From: Rhizobiaceae bacterium CPCC 101076
GTDB taxonomy: Bacteria; Pseudomonadota; Alphaproteobacteria; Rhizobiales; Methylopilaceae
Direction of reading: 5' to 3'
Assembly (NCBI GenBank): GCA_003347645.1
Contig: QDFX01000006.1
Span: 1-64,000, forward strand
DNA length: 64,000 bases
Of this stretch, positions 18,524 through 26,367 are shown in pieces. The notes beneath the pieces are model-generated. The model was not told the origin of the DNA. It ran no database searches and worked only from the letters and a program-made list of their open reading frames with translations. Made by a program: the position numbers and the translations under genes. The number at the start of each line of letters is the position of its first letter. Position 1 is the stretch's first letter.

Positions 18524-19092
18524 GCGCGTTCGCCTTCCGTTGATCCGCCGACATCGCCCAGCGGCGGCAGCACGGCCGAGCGGAGCTCGCGCTCCTCGCT
18601 CGCGCTGTCCATATGGGCGATATAGGCCGAGCGGCAGAGAGCATAGGCGAAGCGGGCTTCGATCGCCGCCGTGTCCAGCCGGCTCAGCGCCGTGCAGGTC
18701 GCCTCGAACCTGTTCATCACATCCTCGGTCGCTCCGGCGTTGCGGCGAGCAAACAGGAGCGCCTCGACGAGCGCGCTGCCGTTCCTCTCTACATCAGCAT
18801 TGGTCCGGACGACCTCGCGCAGCGCGTTGTCGAGCCGTTCTTCGGCGGAGCTCAGGATTTCGAGATCGTGGGCAACCATCTTCGCCGCAACCCGCAATTC
18901 GCGCGAGCGTTTTTCGATGCCTTCGAGCGCAACGTGCTCGGTCTCTTCGAGCTCATCCCCAGAGCTCGCCACGAAAGGGGTTTCGGATGAAACAAGCTGG
19001 GCGATTACAACACCTTCGCTTGCCGCAGCTTCAACGTTACGAAGCAACTCATCTTCGTCGACAGGGTGAGGTCTAGATCGAACAACACGCAT
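18517..19092 (-). CDS. Hypothetical helical protein
   Basis: 191 residues from the ATG at 19092, which has GGGAGGAC 6 bases upstream; a TTG two codons earlier is less likely. The protein is rich in Glu, Ala and Arg with long predicted helices (VALEGIEKRSRELRVAAKMVAHDLEILSSAEERLDNALREV), with no signal peptide and no membrane span. I do not recognise the family. It ends 7 bases inside the 3' end of the permease gene on the other strand and has no operon partner. Following it on the upstream side is a 296-base gap (19093-19388) in which I see nothing beyond a likely promoter region. Confidence 0.55.
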   Translation of the reverse strand: MRVVRSRPHPVDEDELLRNVEAAASEGVVIAQLVSSETPFVASSGDELEETEHVALEGIEKRSRELRVAAKMVAHDLEILSSAEERLDNALREVVRTNADVERNGSALVEALLFARRNAGATEDVMNRFEATCTALSRLDTAAIEARFAYALCRSAYIAHMDSASEERELRSAVLPPLGDVGGSTEGERAH

Positions 19093-19388
19093 GAGCAAGT
19101 CCTCCCGTGGCTACTCTTGCGTCGTAATCTCGTCAGCACAACACTTTATTGCGCTTAGACTCTTCACAACTTCCGGAATTGCAGATGGTATCTCGGCACT
19201 CTTGCTTTTAAAATCAAGCACTTAAGGTCGTTAAGGATGATGAGTGCATCCACGCTTTATTGGCCGAAAATTTGACGAATATCATCGGAATCTGCGTCGA
19301 TCACGGGCTGTTCTGAGAGTGAAACAGAGGCCCCTCGGGTCCGCTGGGAACCTTCCTCCTCGCTTCCTTGTTACGCCTCAACCCCGCG

Positions 19389-20177
19389 ATGACGCCGGGG
19401 ACGGAGAACAACGAGGCGCCAGAGGAAATGCCGTCCCCCCACGTGCCAGCCTCCAGCATGCCGGTGCCGCCCAAGGCCGAGGCATTCTATGCGGATTGCT
19501 TGAAACATTTGAAGAAATCCGGCGTGCCGTTCATGGTCGCCGGCACCTACGCCGTATCAAGCTATACCGGCATCCGTCGCCCGACCAAGGATCTCGACGT
19601 GTTCTGCCGGGCAGGGGACTATCCCCGTATCCTCAAGTACTTCCAGGCGCTTGGTTACAAAACGGTTGTGGAAGATGAACGCTGGATCGCCAAGATCAAA
19701 AAGGACCGCTGGACCTTCGACGTCATCTTCAATTCCCGCACCGCCGCGACGCCGATCACCGATAGCTGGTTTGCCGAGAACCACCGCTGCAAGATCTACG
19801 GCACCGAGGTCCAGCTCATCGCGCCGACCGAGCTCGTCTGGTCCAAGGTCTTCGTGCAGAACCGTGAGCGCTATGACGGTGCCGACATCGCCCATGTCAT
19901 CCTTCGCCAGCACCAGCAGATCGATTGGAAGCGGCTCCTCGGCTACATGGAACAGTACTGGGAGGTGCTCCTCATCCACGTCCTCAATTTCCGCTTCGTC
20001 TATCCGACCGAACGGCAGTGCGTTCCGGACTGGCTGTTCGACGAACTGATGTCGCGCATCGCCAATCAGCGTGCCATGCCCGAGGGCCGCACCCGCGTCT
20101 GCCGCGGCCGCCTGTTCTCTCCACCGGACTATCTGATTGACATCGCGGAATGGGGGTTCGCGGATCTGGTGGGGTGA
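19389..20177 (+). CDS. Nucleotidyltransferase-fold protein
   Basis: 262 residues from the ATG at 19389. The core GVPFMVAGTYAVSSYTGIRRPTKDLDVFCR fits a minimal nucleotidyltransferase fold: a helix with GG-like turn, then TKDLD supplying the metal-binding Asp pair, and a third Asp in WTFDVIFN. Such proteins transfer nucleotides to RNA, protein or small molecules, or act as antitoxin-type partners. The C-terminal half (WKRLLGYMEQYWEVLLIHVLNFRFVYP) is helical. A metallophosphoesterase follows on the same strand after 205 bases, and the pairing suggests a shared job in making and removing a nucleotide mark. That link is inference. Confidence 0.7.
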   Translation: MTPGTENNEAPEEMPSPHVPASSMPVPPKAEAFYADCLKHLKKSGVPFMVAGTYAVSSYTGIRRPTKDLDVFCRAGDYPRILKYFQALGYKTVVEDERWIAKIKKDRWTFDVIFNSRTAATPITDSWFAENHRCKIYGTEVQLIAPTELVWSKVFVQNRERYDGADIAHVILRQHQQIDWKRLLGYMEQYWEVLLIHVLNFRFVYPTERQCVPDWLFDELMSRIANQRAMPEGRTRVCRGRLFSPPDYLIDIAEWGFADLVG

Positions 20178-20268
20178 CCGCGCCCTGGACAAAGCGCACA
20201 CCCCGGCGTTTTGAGTGCGCCGCAGGCGCTCTCTAGATAAAGAGTACGGCGGTGCCGCGAGGAACGCT

Positions 20269-20328
20269 GGGGTCCCCGGTTCTCGGGATGCAGCTTCGCT
20301 GCACCCGGACCCGGATACGGGGAACCCC
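20269..20328. repeat. REP-like palindromic intergenic element
   Basis: The 205-base gap between the nucleotidyltransferase and metallophosphoesterase genes holds a nested inverted structure: a central hairpin TGCAGC-TTC-GCTGCA (20289-20303) flanked by CGGG/CCCGG and by outer GGGGTCCCC (20269-20277) and GGGGAACCCC (20319-20328). The wording resembles extragenic palindromes that are common in Rhizobiales genomes. Copy number in this genome cannot be judged; no second copy was seen in the window. Confidence 0.5.
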
Positions 20329-20382
20329 ATCCGCCTCCCGCACATTCCCCACATGAGGAACGCCCTATCAACGGAGCCCCGC

Positions 20383-21162
20383 ATGCAGGACGACTCCACC
20401 GTCATCGACATCTCTCCCGTCGCCAATGGCGAGCCGCACCAGGTCCCGACGCCAGGCACGATACGCATCGCCGCGATCGGCGATCTCCACGTCAACGAGG
20501 CGTCCGAGCATCCGTATCGCGATCTCTTCCTGGAGATGAACGACATCGCGGACGTGCTCTGTCTGTGCGGCGACCTCACGGATTTCGGCAAGGTGCGCGA
20601 GGCGGAGATACTCGCCGAGGACATTCGGCACCTGAAGATTCCGACTGTCGGCGTGCTCGGCAATCACGACCATGAAAGCGGCCATTGCGACGAGGTCGGG
20701 CGCATCCTCCGCCAGGCCGGCCTCTGCCTCCTCGGCGAGAACGCGCACATCCACAAGGGTGTCGGCTTCGCCGGGGTGAAGGGCTTCGGCGGCGGCTTTG
20801 GCCGGCGCATGCTCGGTGCCTTCGGCGAGCGCGCCACCAGGGCCTTCGTGCAGGAATCGATCGACGAATGCATGCATCTCGAGATCGCGCTGCGTTCGCT
20901 CCGCACCGAGAAGAAGATCGTCGTCTTGCACTATGCGCCGGTCGAGGAGACCGTGGTCGGCGAGCCGGAGCAGATCTATCCCTTCCTCGGCAATTCGCGG
21001 CTGGGAGAGACGATCGACCGGTTCGACGTTACCGCCGTCGTCCACGGCCACGCCCATCGCGGCACCTATCGCGGCAAGACCCCGAACGGGGTCCCCGTCT
21101 TCAACGTCGCCGCCGGCATCGCCAAGGAGAACGGCAAGCCCTACGCGCTGATGGAGATTTGA
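20383..21162 (+). CDS. Calcineurin-like metallophosphoesterase
   Basis: 259 residues from the ATG at 20383 (GGAG 6 bases upstream); an ATG at 20353 lacks a ribosome site. All family blocks are present: GDLHV (Asp, His), LCLCGDLTDFG (Asp), VLGNHDHE (Asn, His), LHYAP (His) and VVHGHAHRG (two His). These bind a di-metal centre that hydrolyses phosphomono- or phosphodiesters. No signal peptide, so it is cytoplasmic. Partnered with the preceding nucleotidyltransferase gene, although the palindromic element between them may end or stabilise the first transcript. Substrate unknown. Confidence 0.85.
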   Translation: MQDDSTVIDISPVANGEPHQVPTPGTIRIAAIGDLHVNEASEHPYRDLFLEMNDIADVLCLCGDLTDFGKVREAEILAEDIRHLKIPTVGVLGNHDHESGHCDEVGRILRQAGLCLLGENAHIHKGVGFAGVKGFGGGFGRRMLGAFGERATRAFVQESIDECMHLEIALRSLRTEKKIVVLHYAPVEETVVGEPEQIYPFLGNSRLGETIDRFDVTAVVHGHAHRGTYRGKTPNGVPVFNVAAGIAKENGKPYALMEI

Positions 21163-21266
21163 GAACTCAAGGACGAAGCGGGGCTGGTATCTGTTCATCC
21201 CTATGGGGCGATGAACTTGCGGCGTTGTGCAGTGGTGTGAAATCGCAAACTGGGACTTGAGTATCC

Positions 21267-21298
21267 ATCCATATATCGATAGTTCTCGATATATGGAT
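21267..21298. promoter_or_regulatory. Operator of the arsR operon, 13-bp inverted repeat over the start codon
   Basis: ATCCATATATCGA (21267-21279) and TCGATATATGGAT (21286-21298) are perfect inverted complements separated by 6 bases. The right arm contains the arsR ATG at 21293. ArsR/SmtB repressors bind such AT-rich dyads and release on arsenite binding, so this is the likely autoregulatory site of arsenic operon 1. Confidence 0.85.
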
Positions 21299-21649
21299 AA
21301 AGAGAGAGCTCTTCTCGCGCTCGCGGCCCTTTCCCAGGGCACGCGGTTCGACACGTTCCAGCTGCTCGTCAGGCACGAGCCGGATGGCCTTCCGGCGGGC
21401 GAGATCGCCAGGCTTCTGGCCATCCCGCAAAACACGATGTCGTCGCATCTGGCCGTTCTGACCCGCGCCGGCCTCGCAAAGGCGGAGCGCCAGAGTCGCT
21501 CGATCATCTACCGCGCGGACATCGCGGCCTTCAGCAAAATGACGGTCTTCATGCTGAAGGACTGCTGCGGCGGACGGGCCGAAATCTGCGCGCCGATCAT
21601 CACCCAGCTCACACCCTGCTGCCCGGAGAAGGAGCCGATCCATGGCTGA
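21293..21649 (+). CDS. arsR: ArsR-family arsenite-responsive repressor
   Basis: 118 residues. Winged helix-turn-helix at about 35-75 (AGEIARLLAIPQNTMSSHLAVLTRAGLAKAERQSRSIIY). The metalloid site is C-terminal: Cys91-Cys92 and Cys99 (DCCGGRAEIC), with a second pair Cys109-Cys110. This matches the Acidithiobacillus ferrooxidans type of ArsR, in which a CC-x5-C group binds As(III), not the helix-3 CxC type. The start ATG at 21293 lies inside its own operator, with no good ribosome site further upstream, so the transcript may have a very short leader. Its stop overlaps the arsC start by 8 bases. Confidence 0.93.
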   Translation: MDKERALLALAALSQGTRFDTFQLLVRHEPDGLPAGEIARLLAIPQNTMSSHLAVLTRAGLAKAERQSRSIIYRADIAAFSKMTVFMLKDCCGGRAEICAPIITQLTPCCPEKEPIHG

Positions 21650-22169
21650 CCGCGTCTACAATGTGCTGTTCTTGTGCACCGGCAATTCCGCCCGTTCGAT
21701 CCTCGCCGAGGCCTATCTCAATCATATCGGCAAGGGCCGTTTCCGCGCCCATTCCGCCGGCAGCACGCCGAAGGGCACGGTCCATCCGATGACGCTGAAG
21801 GTCCTGGAGGCCGAAGGGCTGCCAACGGAGGGGCTGCGCTCGAAAGCGTGGGACGAGTTCGCCGCTCCCGGCGCGCCGGTGATGGATTTCGTCTTTACTG
21901 TCTGTGACAATGCCGCGGGCGAGACATGCCCGATGTGGCCGGGGCAGCCGATGACGGCGCATTGGGGCATCGAGGACCCCGCCATCGCCACGGGATCCAC
22001 TATTGGCATGGAGCGGGCCTTCAGCTCCGCCGCTCGCTATCTCCGCAACCGCATCAACCTGTTCACCGCGCTGCCGATCGCGAGCCTCGATCACATGGCG
22101 CTCGGCAGCAAGCTTCGTGAGATCGGACGCGGCGAAGGCAGCACCGAGCAGCGCTCGGACGTCGCCTGA
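21642..22169 (+). CDS. arsC: Arsenate reductase, low-molecular-weight phosphatase type
   Basis: 175 residues. The CX5R loop LCTGNSARS lies at residues 12-18 (catalytic Cys12) and the second redox pair is in VCDNAAGETCP. The enzyme reduces arsenate to arsenite in the cytoplasm with thioredoxin or glutaredoxin as donor, giving the substrate of the exporter encoded next. The tail of about 35 residues beyond the core is Arg/Gly/Ser-rich and probably unstructured. Stop and acr3 start share one base (TGATG), so both are translated from one operon. Confidence 0.92.
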   Translation: MADRVYNVLFLCTGNSARSILAEAYLNHIGKGRFRAHSAGSTPKGTVHPMTLKVLEAEGLPTEGLRSKAWDEFAAPGAPVMDFVFTVCDNAAGETCPMWPGQPMTAHWGIEDPAIATGSTIGMERAFSSAARYLRNRINLFTALPIASLDHMALGSKLREIGRGEGSTEQRSDVA

Positions 22170-23245
22170 TGTCCGATATCGCGATCCCGGCCGCCGCCAG
22201 GCCTTCCATGAGCGTCTTCGAGCGCTTCCTAACGGTGTGGGTGTTTGCCTGCATCGTCGTTGGCATCGCGCTCGGCTCAGCGCTTCCCGGCCTGTTCCAG
22301 GCGATCGCTGCCGCGGAGGTGGCGAAGGTCAATCTGCCGGTTGCCGTGCTGATCTGGCTGATGATCGTGCCGATGCTGCTGAAGATCGATTTCGGCTCGC
22401 TCGGCGAAGTCGGCCGGCACTGGCGCGGCATCGGCGTGACCTTGTTCATCAACTGGGCAGTCAAGCCGTTCTCGATGATGCTGCTCGGCACGCTCTTCAT
22501 CGGCAATCTGTTCGCGGCCTATCTGCCCCAGGACCAGATTTCCTCCTACATCGCCGGCCTCATCCTGCTGGCAGCCGCGCCGTGCACGGCGATGGTGTTC
22601 GTCTGGTCGAACCTCTGCGAGGGCGAACCCAATTTCACCCTCAGCCAGGTCGCGTTGAACGACATCGTCATGGTGTTCGCCTTCGCGCCGCTCGTCGGCC
22701 TTCTGCTCGGCGTCGCCTCGATCTCCGTGCCGTGGGACACGCTCGTCCTGTCGGTCGTGCTCTACATCGTCCTGCCGGTCATCGCCGCCCAGCTCTGGAG
22801 GCGAGGGCTTCTGGCGACGGGAGGCGAGGGGGCTCTCAAGCGCACGCTCGGACTCCTTCAGCCGGTCTCGCTGGTGGCATTGCTCGCGACCCTCGTTCTG
22901 CTGTTCGCCTTCCAGGGCGAGCAGATCCTGGCGCAGCCGATGGTCATCGCACTTCTCGCCGTGCCGATCCTGATTCAGGTCTACCTGAACGCCGGTCTCG
23001 CTTATTGGCTCAGCCGCCGCTTCGGCGTCGCCTGGTGCGTCGCCGCTCCCGCCGCGCTGATCGGCGCCTCGAACTTCTTCGAGCTCGCGGTCGCCGCGGC
23101 GATCAGCCTGTTCGGCCTGAATTCCGGCGCCGCGCTAGCGACCGTCGTCGGCGTGCTCGTCGAGGTGCCTGTGATGCTCTCGGTCGTTCGCATCGTGAAG
23201 GCGTCGCGCGGCTGGTACGAACAGGGCGCCAAGGGAGCCGCATGA
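22169..23245 (+). CDS. acr3: Arsenite efflux permease, ACR3 family
   Basis: 358 residues with about 10 membrane segments. Signature stretches are SVFERFLTVWVFACIVVGIALG, NWAVKPFSMMLLGTLF, AAPCTAMVFVWSNLCEGEPNFTLSQVALNDIVMV (with the Cys and ordered polar residues of the transport path) and GASNFFELAVAAAISLFG. ACR3 exports arsenite using the proton motive force. It is longer than the thermophile forms by little and shows no breaks. The stop overlaps the next gene's start by 4 bases (ATGA). Confidence 0.93.
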   Translation: MSDIAIPAAARPSMSVFERFLTVWVFACIVVGIALGSALPGLFQAIAAAEVAKVNLPVAVLIWLMIVPMLLKIDFGSLGEVGRHWRGIGVTLFINWAVKPFSMMLLGTLFIGNLFAAYLPQDQISSYIAGLILLAAAPCTAMVFVWSNLCEGEPNFTLSQVALNDIVMVFAFAPLVGLLLGVASISVPWDTLVLSVVLYIVLPVIAAQLWRRGLLATGGEGALKRTLGLLQPVSLVALLATLVLLFAFQGEQILAQPMVIALLAVPILIQVYLNAGLAYWLSRRFGVAWCVAAPAALIGASNFFELAVAAAISLFGLNSGAALATVVGVLVEVPVMLSVVRIVKASRGWYEQGAKGAA

Positions 23246-23667
23246 TGGACGTCACGATCTACCACAACCCCGATTGCGGCACGTCGCGCAACACCCTGGC
23301 CCTCATCCGCAACGCGGGCATCGAGCCTAAGATCGTTGAATATCTGAAGACGCCGCCGGACAGGGAGACGCTTCGGGGTCTGATCACCCGCGCCGGACTG
23401 ACGGTCCGCGAGACACTCCGCCAGAACGGCACGCCCTACGCAAAACTCGGCCTCGACGATCCGTCGCTGTCGGATGAAACGCTTCTCGACCGGATGATGG
23501 CCCATCCCATCCTGATCAATCGACCCTTCGTCGTCACGCCCGAGGGCGTGCGCCTCTGCCGTCCTTCCGAGGTCGTGCTGGACGTCCTGCCGCTGCCGCA
23601 GAAGGGGCCGTTCTCCAAGGAGGACGGCGAACTGCTCATCGACGCCGCCGGTAATCGCGTCGGCTGA
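23242..23667 (+). CDS. arsC: Glutaredoxin-coupled arsenate reductase (ArsC family)
   Basis: 141 residues; ATG at 23242 or 23245 (tandem ATGATG). The P-loop-like start [19 protein letters not shown] has the catalytic Cys12, and ARGs that bind arsenate are in [13 protein letters not shown]. This is the Escherichia coli plasmid-type ArsC, evolutionarily unrelated to the phosphatase-type ArsC two genes upstream. The operon thus encodes two different arsenate reductases using different electron donors. No terminator is visible, and the SulP leader begins right after. Confidence 0.92.
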   Translation: MMDVTIYHNPDCGTSRNTLALIRNAGIEPKIVEYLKTPPDRETLRGLITRAGLTVRETLRQNGTPYAKLGLDDPSLSDETLLDRMMAHPILINRPFVVTPEGVRLCRPSEVVLDVLPLPQKGPFSKEDGELLIDAAGNRVG

Positions 23668-23917
23668 GGAGAACAAACACCGGGGACGAGGCTCGGTGCC
23701 CTGGCATGCCGATGCGGCCATTCGCCCGTCATCCTATCCGTCGAAACGGTTGCGAAGGAACGTTTTTTCCTTCATCACGAGTTCAATCGAATGGAGCCCG
23801 GTGCAAGCCCGGGTGGCTCTTCCGGCCGCCGATCCGCCGGACCACGCAAAAGACACGACTGAATACCGAGGTGGCTGTGCGGCCGCCGCTGTCGTGCGCC
23901 TGTTGCGGAAACACCAG
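23668..23917 (+). ncRNA. Structured leader upstream of the SulP gene (candidate cis-regulatory RNA)
   Basis: The 250 bases between the arsenate reductase and SulP genes hold two clear hairpins: AAGGAA-N6-TTCCTT near 23757-23774 and a GAGCCCGG...CCGGGTGGCTC stem-loop near 23796-23821, then further GC-rich complementary segments close to the start codon. The stretch is open in the SulP frame, but no similarity to SulP N termini is seen, so I read it as untranslated. It could be a sulfate-related leader such as the sul1 motif described in Alphaproteobacteria; this is not confirmed. Confidence 0.4.
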
Positions 23918-25393
23918 ATGCAAACCTCACAAAGCTACCTTCGCGAGTGGTTCTCCAACCCGCGCCGCGATGTCCTTTCAGGAATCGTCGTCGCTCTTGC
24001 CCTCATCCCCGAGGCAATCGGCTTCTCGGTGATTGCCGGAGTCGATCCCAAGGTCGGCCTCTATGCCTCGTTCGCGATCGCCTGCGTATCGGCGGTCGTT
24101 GGAGGACGCCCGGGCATGATTTCGGCCGCCACCGCCGCCACCGCGGTTCTGATGGTCGATCTCGTGCGAGACCACGGGCTCCAATACCTCTTCGCGGCGA
24201 CGATCCTGATGGGCCTCCTCCAGTTAGGGGCGGGATTTCTGAAACTCGGCCGATTAATGCGCTTCGTCTCACGCTCGGTCATTACTGGCTTCGTGAATGC
24301 CCTAGCCATCCTAATCTTCATGGCCCAACTGCCTGAACTCCTGGGCGTGCCGCAGCAGACCTACATCCTCATCGCCGCTGGCCTCGCCATCATCTACCTG
24401 TTCCCACTCGTTACGAGGATGGTTCCATCACCGCTCGTGGCCATCGCTGCGTTGACAGCTGTGACGATCTGGACGGGGCTGGACGTCCGGACAGTTGGAG
24501 ACCTCGGCGAGTTGCCGTCCACGCTGCCCGTGTTCGCGCTGCCGCAGGTGCCGCTTACCTGGGAAACGCTTCAGGTCATATTCCCGTATTCCGTGACGCT
24601 GGCGGCGGTGGGGCTGCTTGAGAGCCTACTGACCGCGCAGATCGTCGACGACATGACCGACACCGGGAGCAGCAAGAACCGCGAATGCTACGGTCAGGGA
24701 GCGGGGAATATCGCGTCAGCGCTCATCGGAGGCATGGGCGGCTGTGCGATGATCGGGCAGTCGGTCATCAACGTGACGTCTGGCGGGCGCGGTCGGCTTT
24801 CGACCTTCGTCGCCGGAGCGTTCCTCTTGTTCCTGATCCTTGTGCTCGACGATATTGTGCGCATCATTCCGATGGCGGCGCTGGTTGCCGTCATGATCAT
24901 GGTATCCGTGAGCACCTTTTCGTGGCGCTCTCTCCTGGAACTCCGGAGCAATCCCTGGCAATCATCGATCGTGATGATCGCGACCGTCGTAACGGTTGTG
25001 TCCACGCATGATCTGGCCAAGGGTGTTCTGGTCGGGGTCCTTCTGTCGGGAGTGTTCTTCGCCGGAAAGGTCGCCCGCATGGTTTCCGTCGAACGCACCA
25101 CGGACGCTGCGGGCGCGGAAATCTGGAACGTGTATGGCCAGATATTCTTCGCCTCCGCGGAAGCTTTCATCGCCTCGTTTCGTACTGACGAGACTGCCGA
25201 GAGGATCACGATCGACGTCAGCAGAGCCCACTTCTGGGACATCACCGCGGTGGGAGCGCTCGACAAGGTCGTGCTGCGGTTCCGGGCAAAAGGGGCGAAC
25301 GTGACGGTAATCGGCCTCAACGAGGCGAGCGCAACCATGATCGACCGCTTCGCAGTCCACGACAAGGAGGATGGCGTGCTGCGCGCTCACTAG
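23918..25393 (+). CDS. SulP-family anion permease with STAS domain
   Basis: 491 residues from the ATG at 23918; an upstream in-frame extension was rejected. About 11-12 membrane segments run from residue 20 to about 385, beginning with [35 protein letters not shown], the SulP signature. A conserved [12 protein letters not shown] block lies mid-protein. The C-terminal STAS domain occupies about 395-490 ([38 protein letters not shown]). Substrates of this family include sulfate, bicarbonate and other anions; which one applies here is not visible. Its long leader suggests RNA-level or transcriptional control distinct from the ars operon. Confidence 0.88.
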   Translation: MQTSQSYLREWFSNPRRDVLSGIVVALALIPEAIGFSVIAGVDPKVGLYASFAIACVSAVVGGRPGMISAATAATAVLMVDLVRDHGLQYLFAATILMGLLQLGAGFLKLGRLMRFVSRSVITGFVNALAILIFMAQLPELLGVPQQTYILIAAGLAIIYLFPLVTRMVPSPLVAIAALTAVTIWTGLDVRTVGDLGELPSTLPVFALPQVPLTWETLQVIFPYSVTLAAVGLLESLLTAQIVDDMTDTGSSKNRECYGQGAGNIASALIGGMGGCAMIGQSVINVTSGGRGRLSTFVAGAFLLFLILVLDDIVRIIPMAALVAVMIMVSVSTFSWRSLLELRSNPWQSSIVMIATVVTVVSTHDLAKGVLVGVLLSGVFFAGKVARMVSVERTTDAAGAEIWNVYGQIFFASAEAFIASFRTDETAERITIDVSRAHFWDITAVGALDKVVLRFRAKGANVTVIGLNEASATMIDRFAVHDKEDGVLRAH

Positions 25394-25529
25394 GCGACGC
25401 GTCTCCCATCATCCTTCGCCAGATGCGGGCGCTGCTTTTTTCTTGCGCGATGACGTCCGGCGCGCTGCGGAGCCTGCTGTCGGCGGCGAGGCTTCATTTC
25501 ATCCGCAGAAGCGAAGTAAGTTCCCGGGA

Positions 25530-25658
25530 TTATCGCTTCGACTGGTGGGCGGCTAAAGAGGACTGGTTCTCACGAGGATAGTAGATGTGGGAGATGAACA
25601 ACAACAAGATGATGGCTAGCACACCTGCCACTACCCCAATGTAGGAAATTCGGATCAT
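25530..25658 (-). CDS. Small single-span membrane protein, 42 residues
   Basis: ATG at 25658 with AGGAA 6 bases upstream; a tandem ATG lies two codons earlier. Residues about 5-25 are one hydrophobic helix (ISYIGVVAGVLAIILLLFIS), then a His/Tyr/Pro stretch and a basic, Ser/Gln-rich tail. It looks like a small inner-membrane peptide with its C terminus in a soluble compartment. No family is recognised. Flanking sequence on each side (25394-25529 and 25659-25907) contains no other convincing gene. Confidence 0.55.
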   Translation of the reverse strand: MIRISYIGVVAGVLAIILLLFISHIYYPRENQSSLAAHQSKR

Positions 25659-25907
25659 GTTCATTTCCTGAACAGCTCCCGCGGAACGTACCGCTGGAGG
25701 ATCGCGGTCGTGCCCGACCCATATGTGTCGCTCCGCCTCCTCAAAGAAAGACCCACCGGAGCTTCGCCTAATGCCTCTAACGAACGCCAGAAGCATTCTA
25801 TTCGACGGCTTGAAGCGTTGAGGCGTCGACATGAAGCATCAGGGAAACCTCACGGCAAATCGCTCCCGGCACGAACCTTCAACCCATCGATGGTTGATAT
25901 ATCGATC

Positions 25908-25921
25908 CCCTAGGTATAGGG
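25908..25921. promoter_or_regulatory. Candidate operator of the padR gene
   Basis: CCCTA-N4-TAGGG is a perfect dyad 7 bases before the padR ATG. Just upstream, 25897-25906 reads ATATATCGAT, identical to 21271-21280 in the arsR operator. Both are plausible repressor sites for arsenic cluster 2. Confidence 0.45.
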
Positions 25922-25928
25922 TGCACCC

Positions 25929-26345
25929 ATGCCTAGATCATCAATGCATGCCGTAACCCGTCCGGGTCCCGACTTCTTGAATCGCTCCTACTGGAGCGGC
26001 ACGATCAAGATGAGCCTCTCCAAGTACTTCATCCTCTGCGTCCTGCATGAGAAGCCGATGCACGGCTACGACATGGCTCGCGCCGTCGAGCGCACGACGA
26101 GCGGGTGCTGCTCTCCGACCGAGGGGACGATCTACCCGGTTCTTCGCGAATTCGAGGAGGGCGGCTTCGTCTCGGTCGAGGCTGAGGTCGTGTCGGGACG
26201 CGAGCGCAAGGTCTACAGCCTGACCGACAAGGGTAGGGCGGCCTTCCAAGTGGCGCTCGCCGCCTGGATGGAGGTCACGCAGGCCCTGACGGAATCCCAA
26301 AAGCTCGCCGCGCCGGACCGGGACGGTCCGTCGTGCTGCGGGTAA
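25929..26345 (+). CDS. PadR-family regulator with cysteine pairs
   Basis: 138 residues. The PadR winged helix occupies about 28-105 (SLSKYFILCVLHEKPMHGYDMARAVE, EGTIYPVLREFEEGGFV, GRERKVYSLTDKG). Unusual for the family, vicinal cysteines sit at 60-61 in the recognition region (TTSGCCSPTEGTIYP) and at 136-137 at the very end (PSCCG). These pairs and the arsH-containing neighbourhood suggest that it senses trivalent arsenic or antimony, in the manner of ArsR. That is inference. The first 27 residues are an extension; an internal ATG at residue 28 is a possible shorter start. Confidence 0.8.
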   Translation: MPRSSMHAVTRPGPDFLNRSYWSGTIKMSLSKYFILCVLHEKPMHGYDMARAVERTTSGCCSPTEGTIYPVLREFEEGGFVSVEAEVVSGRERKVYSLTDKGRAAFQVALAAWMEVTQALTESQKLAAPDRDGPSCCG

Positions 26346-26367
26346 TTCGCAGCACGGAGATCCTGTG

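Noticed and set aside
22003-23241. Long frame upstream of the second arsenate reductase
   Set aside because: It runs out of frame through acr3; only the part from 23242 matches ArsC.
23696-23917. N-terminal extension of SulP
   Set aside because: The added 74 residues look nothing like SulP and lie over hairpins; the ATG at 23918 gives the normal N terminus.
23668-23917. Cobalamin riboswitch
   Set aside because: A GCCCGGTGCAAGCCCGGG stretch recalls some riboswitch wording, but the B12-box and overall fold are not found and the gene is not B12-linked.
25710-25913. 67-codon plus-strand frame before padR
   Set aside because: No ribosome site, no family, and it overlaps the candidate operators.
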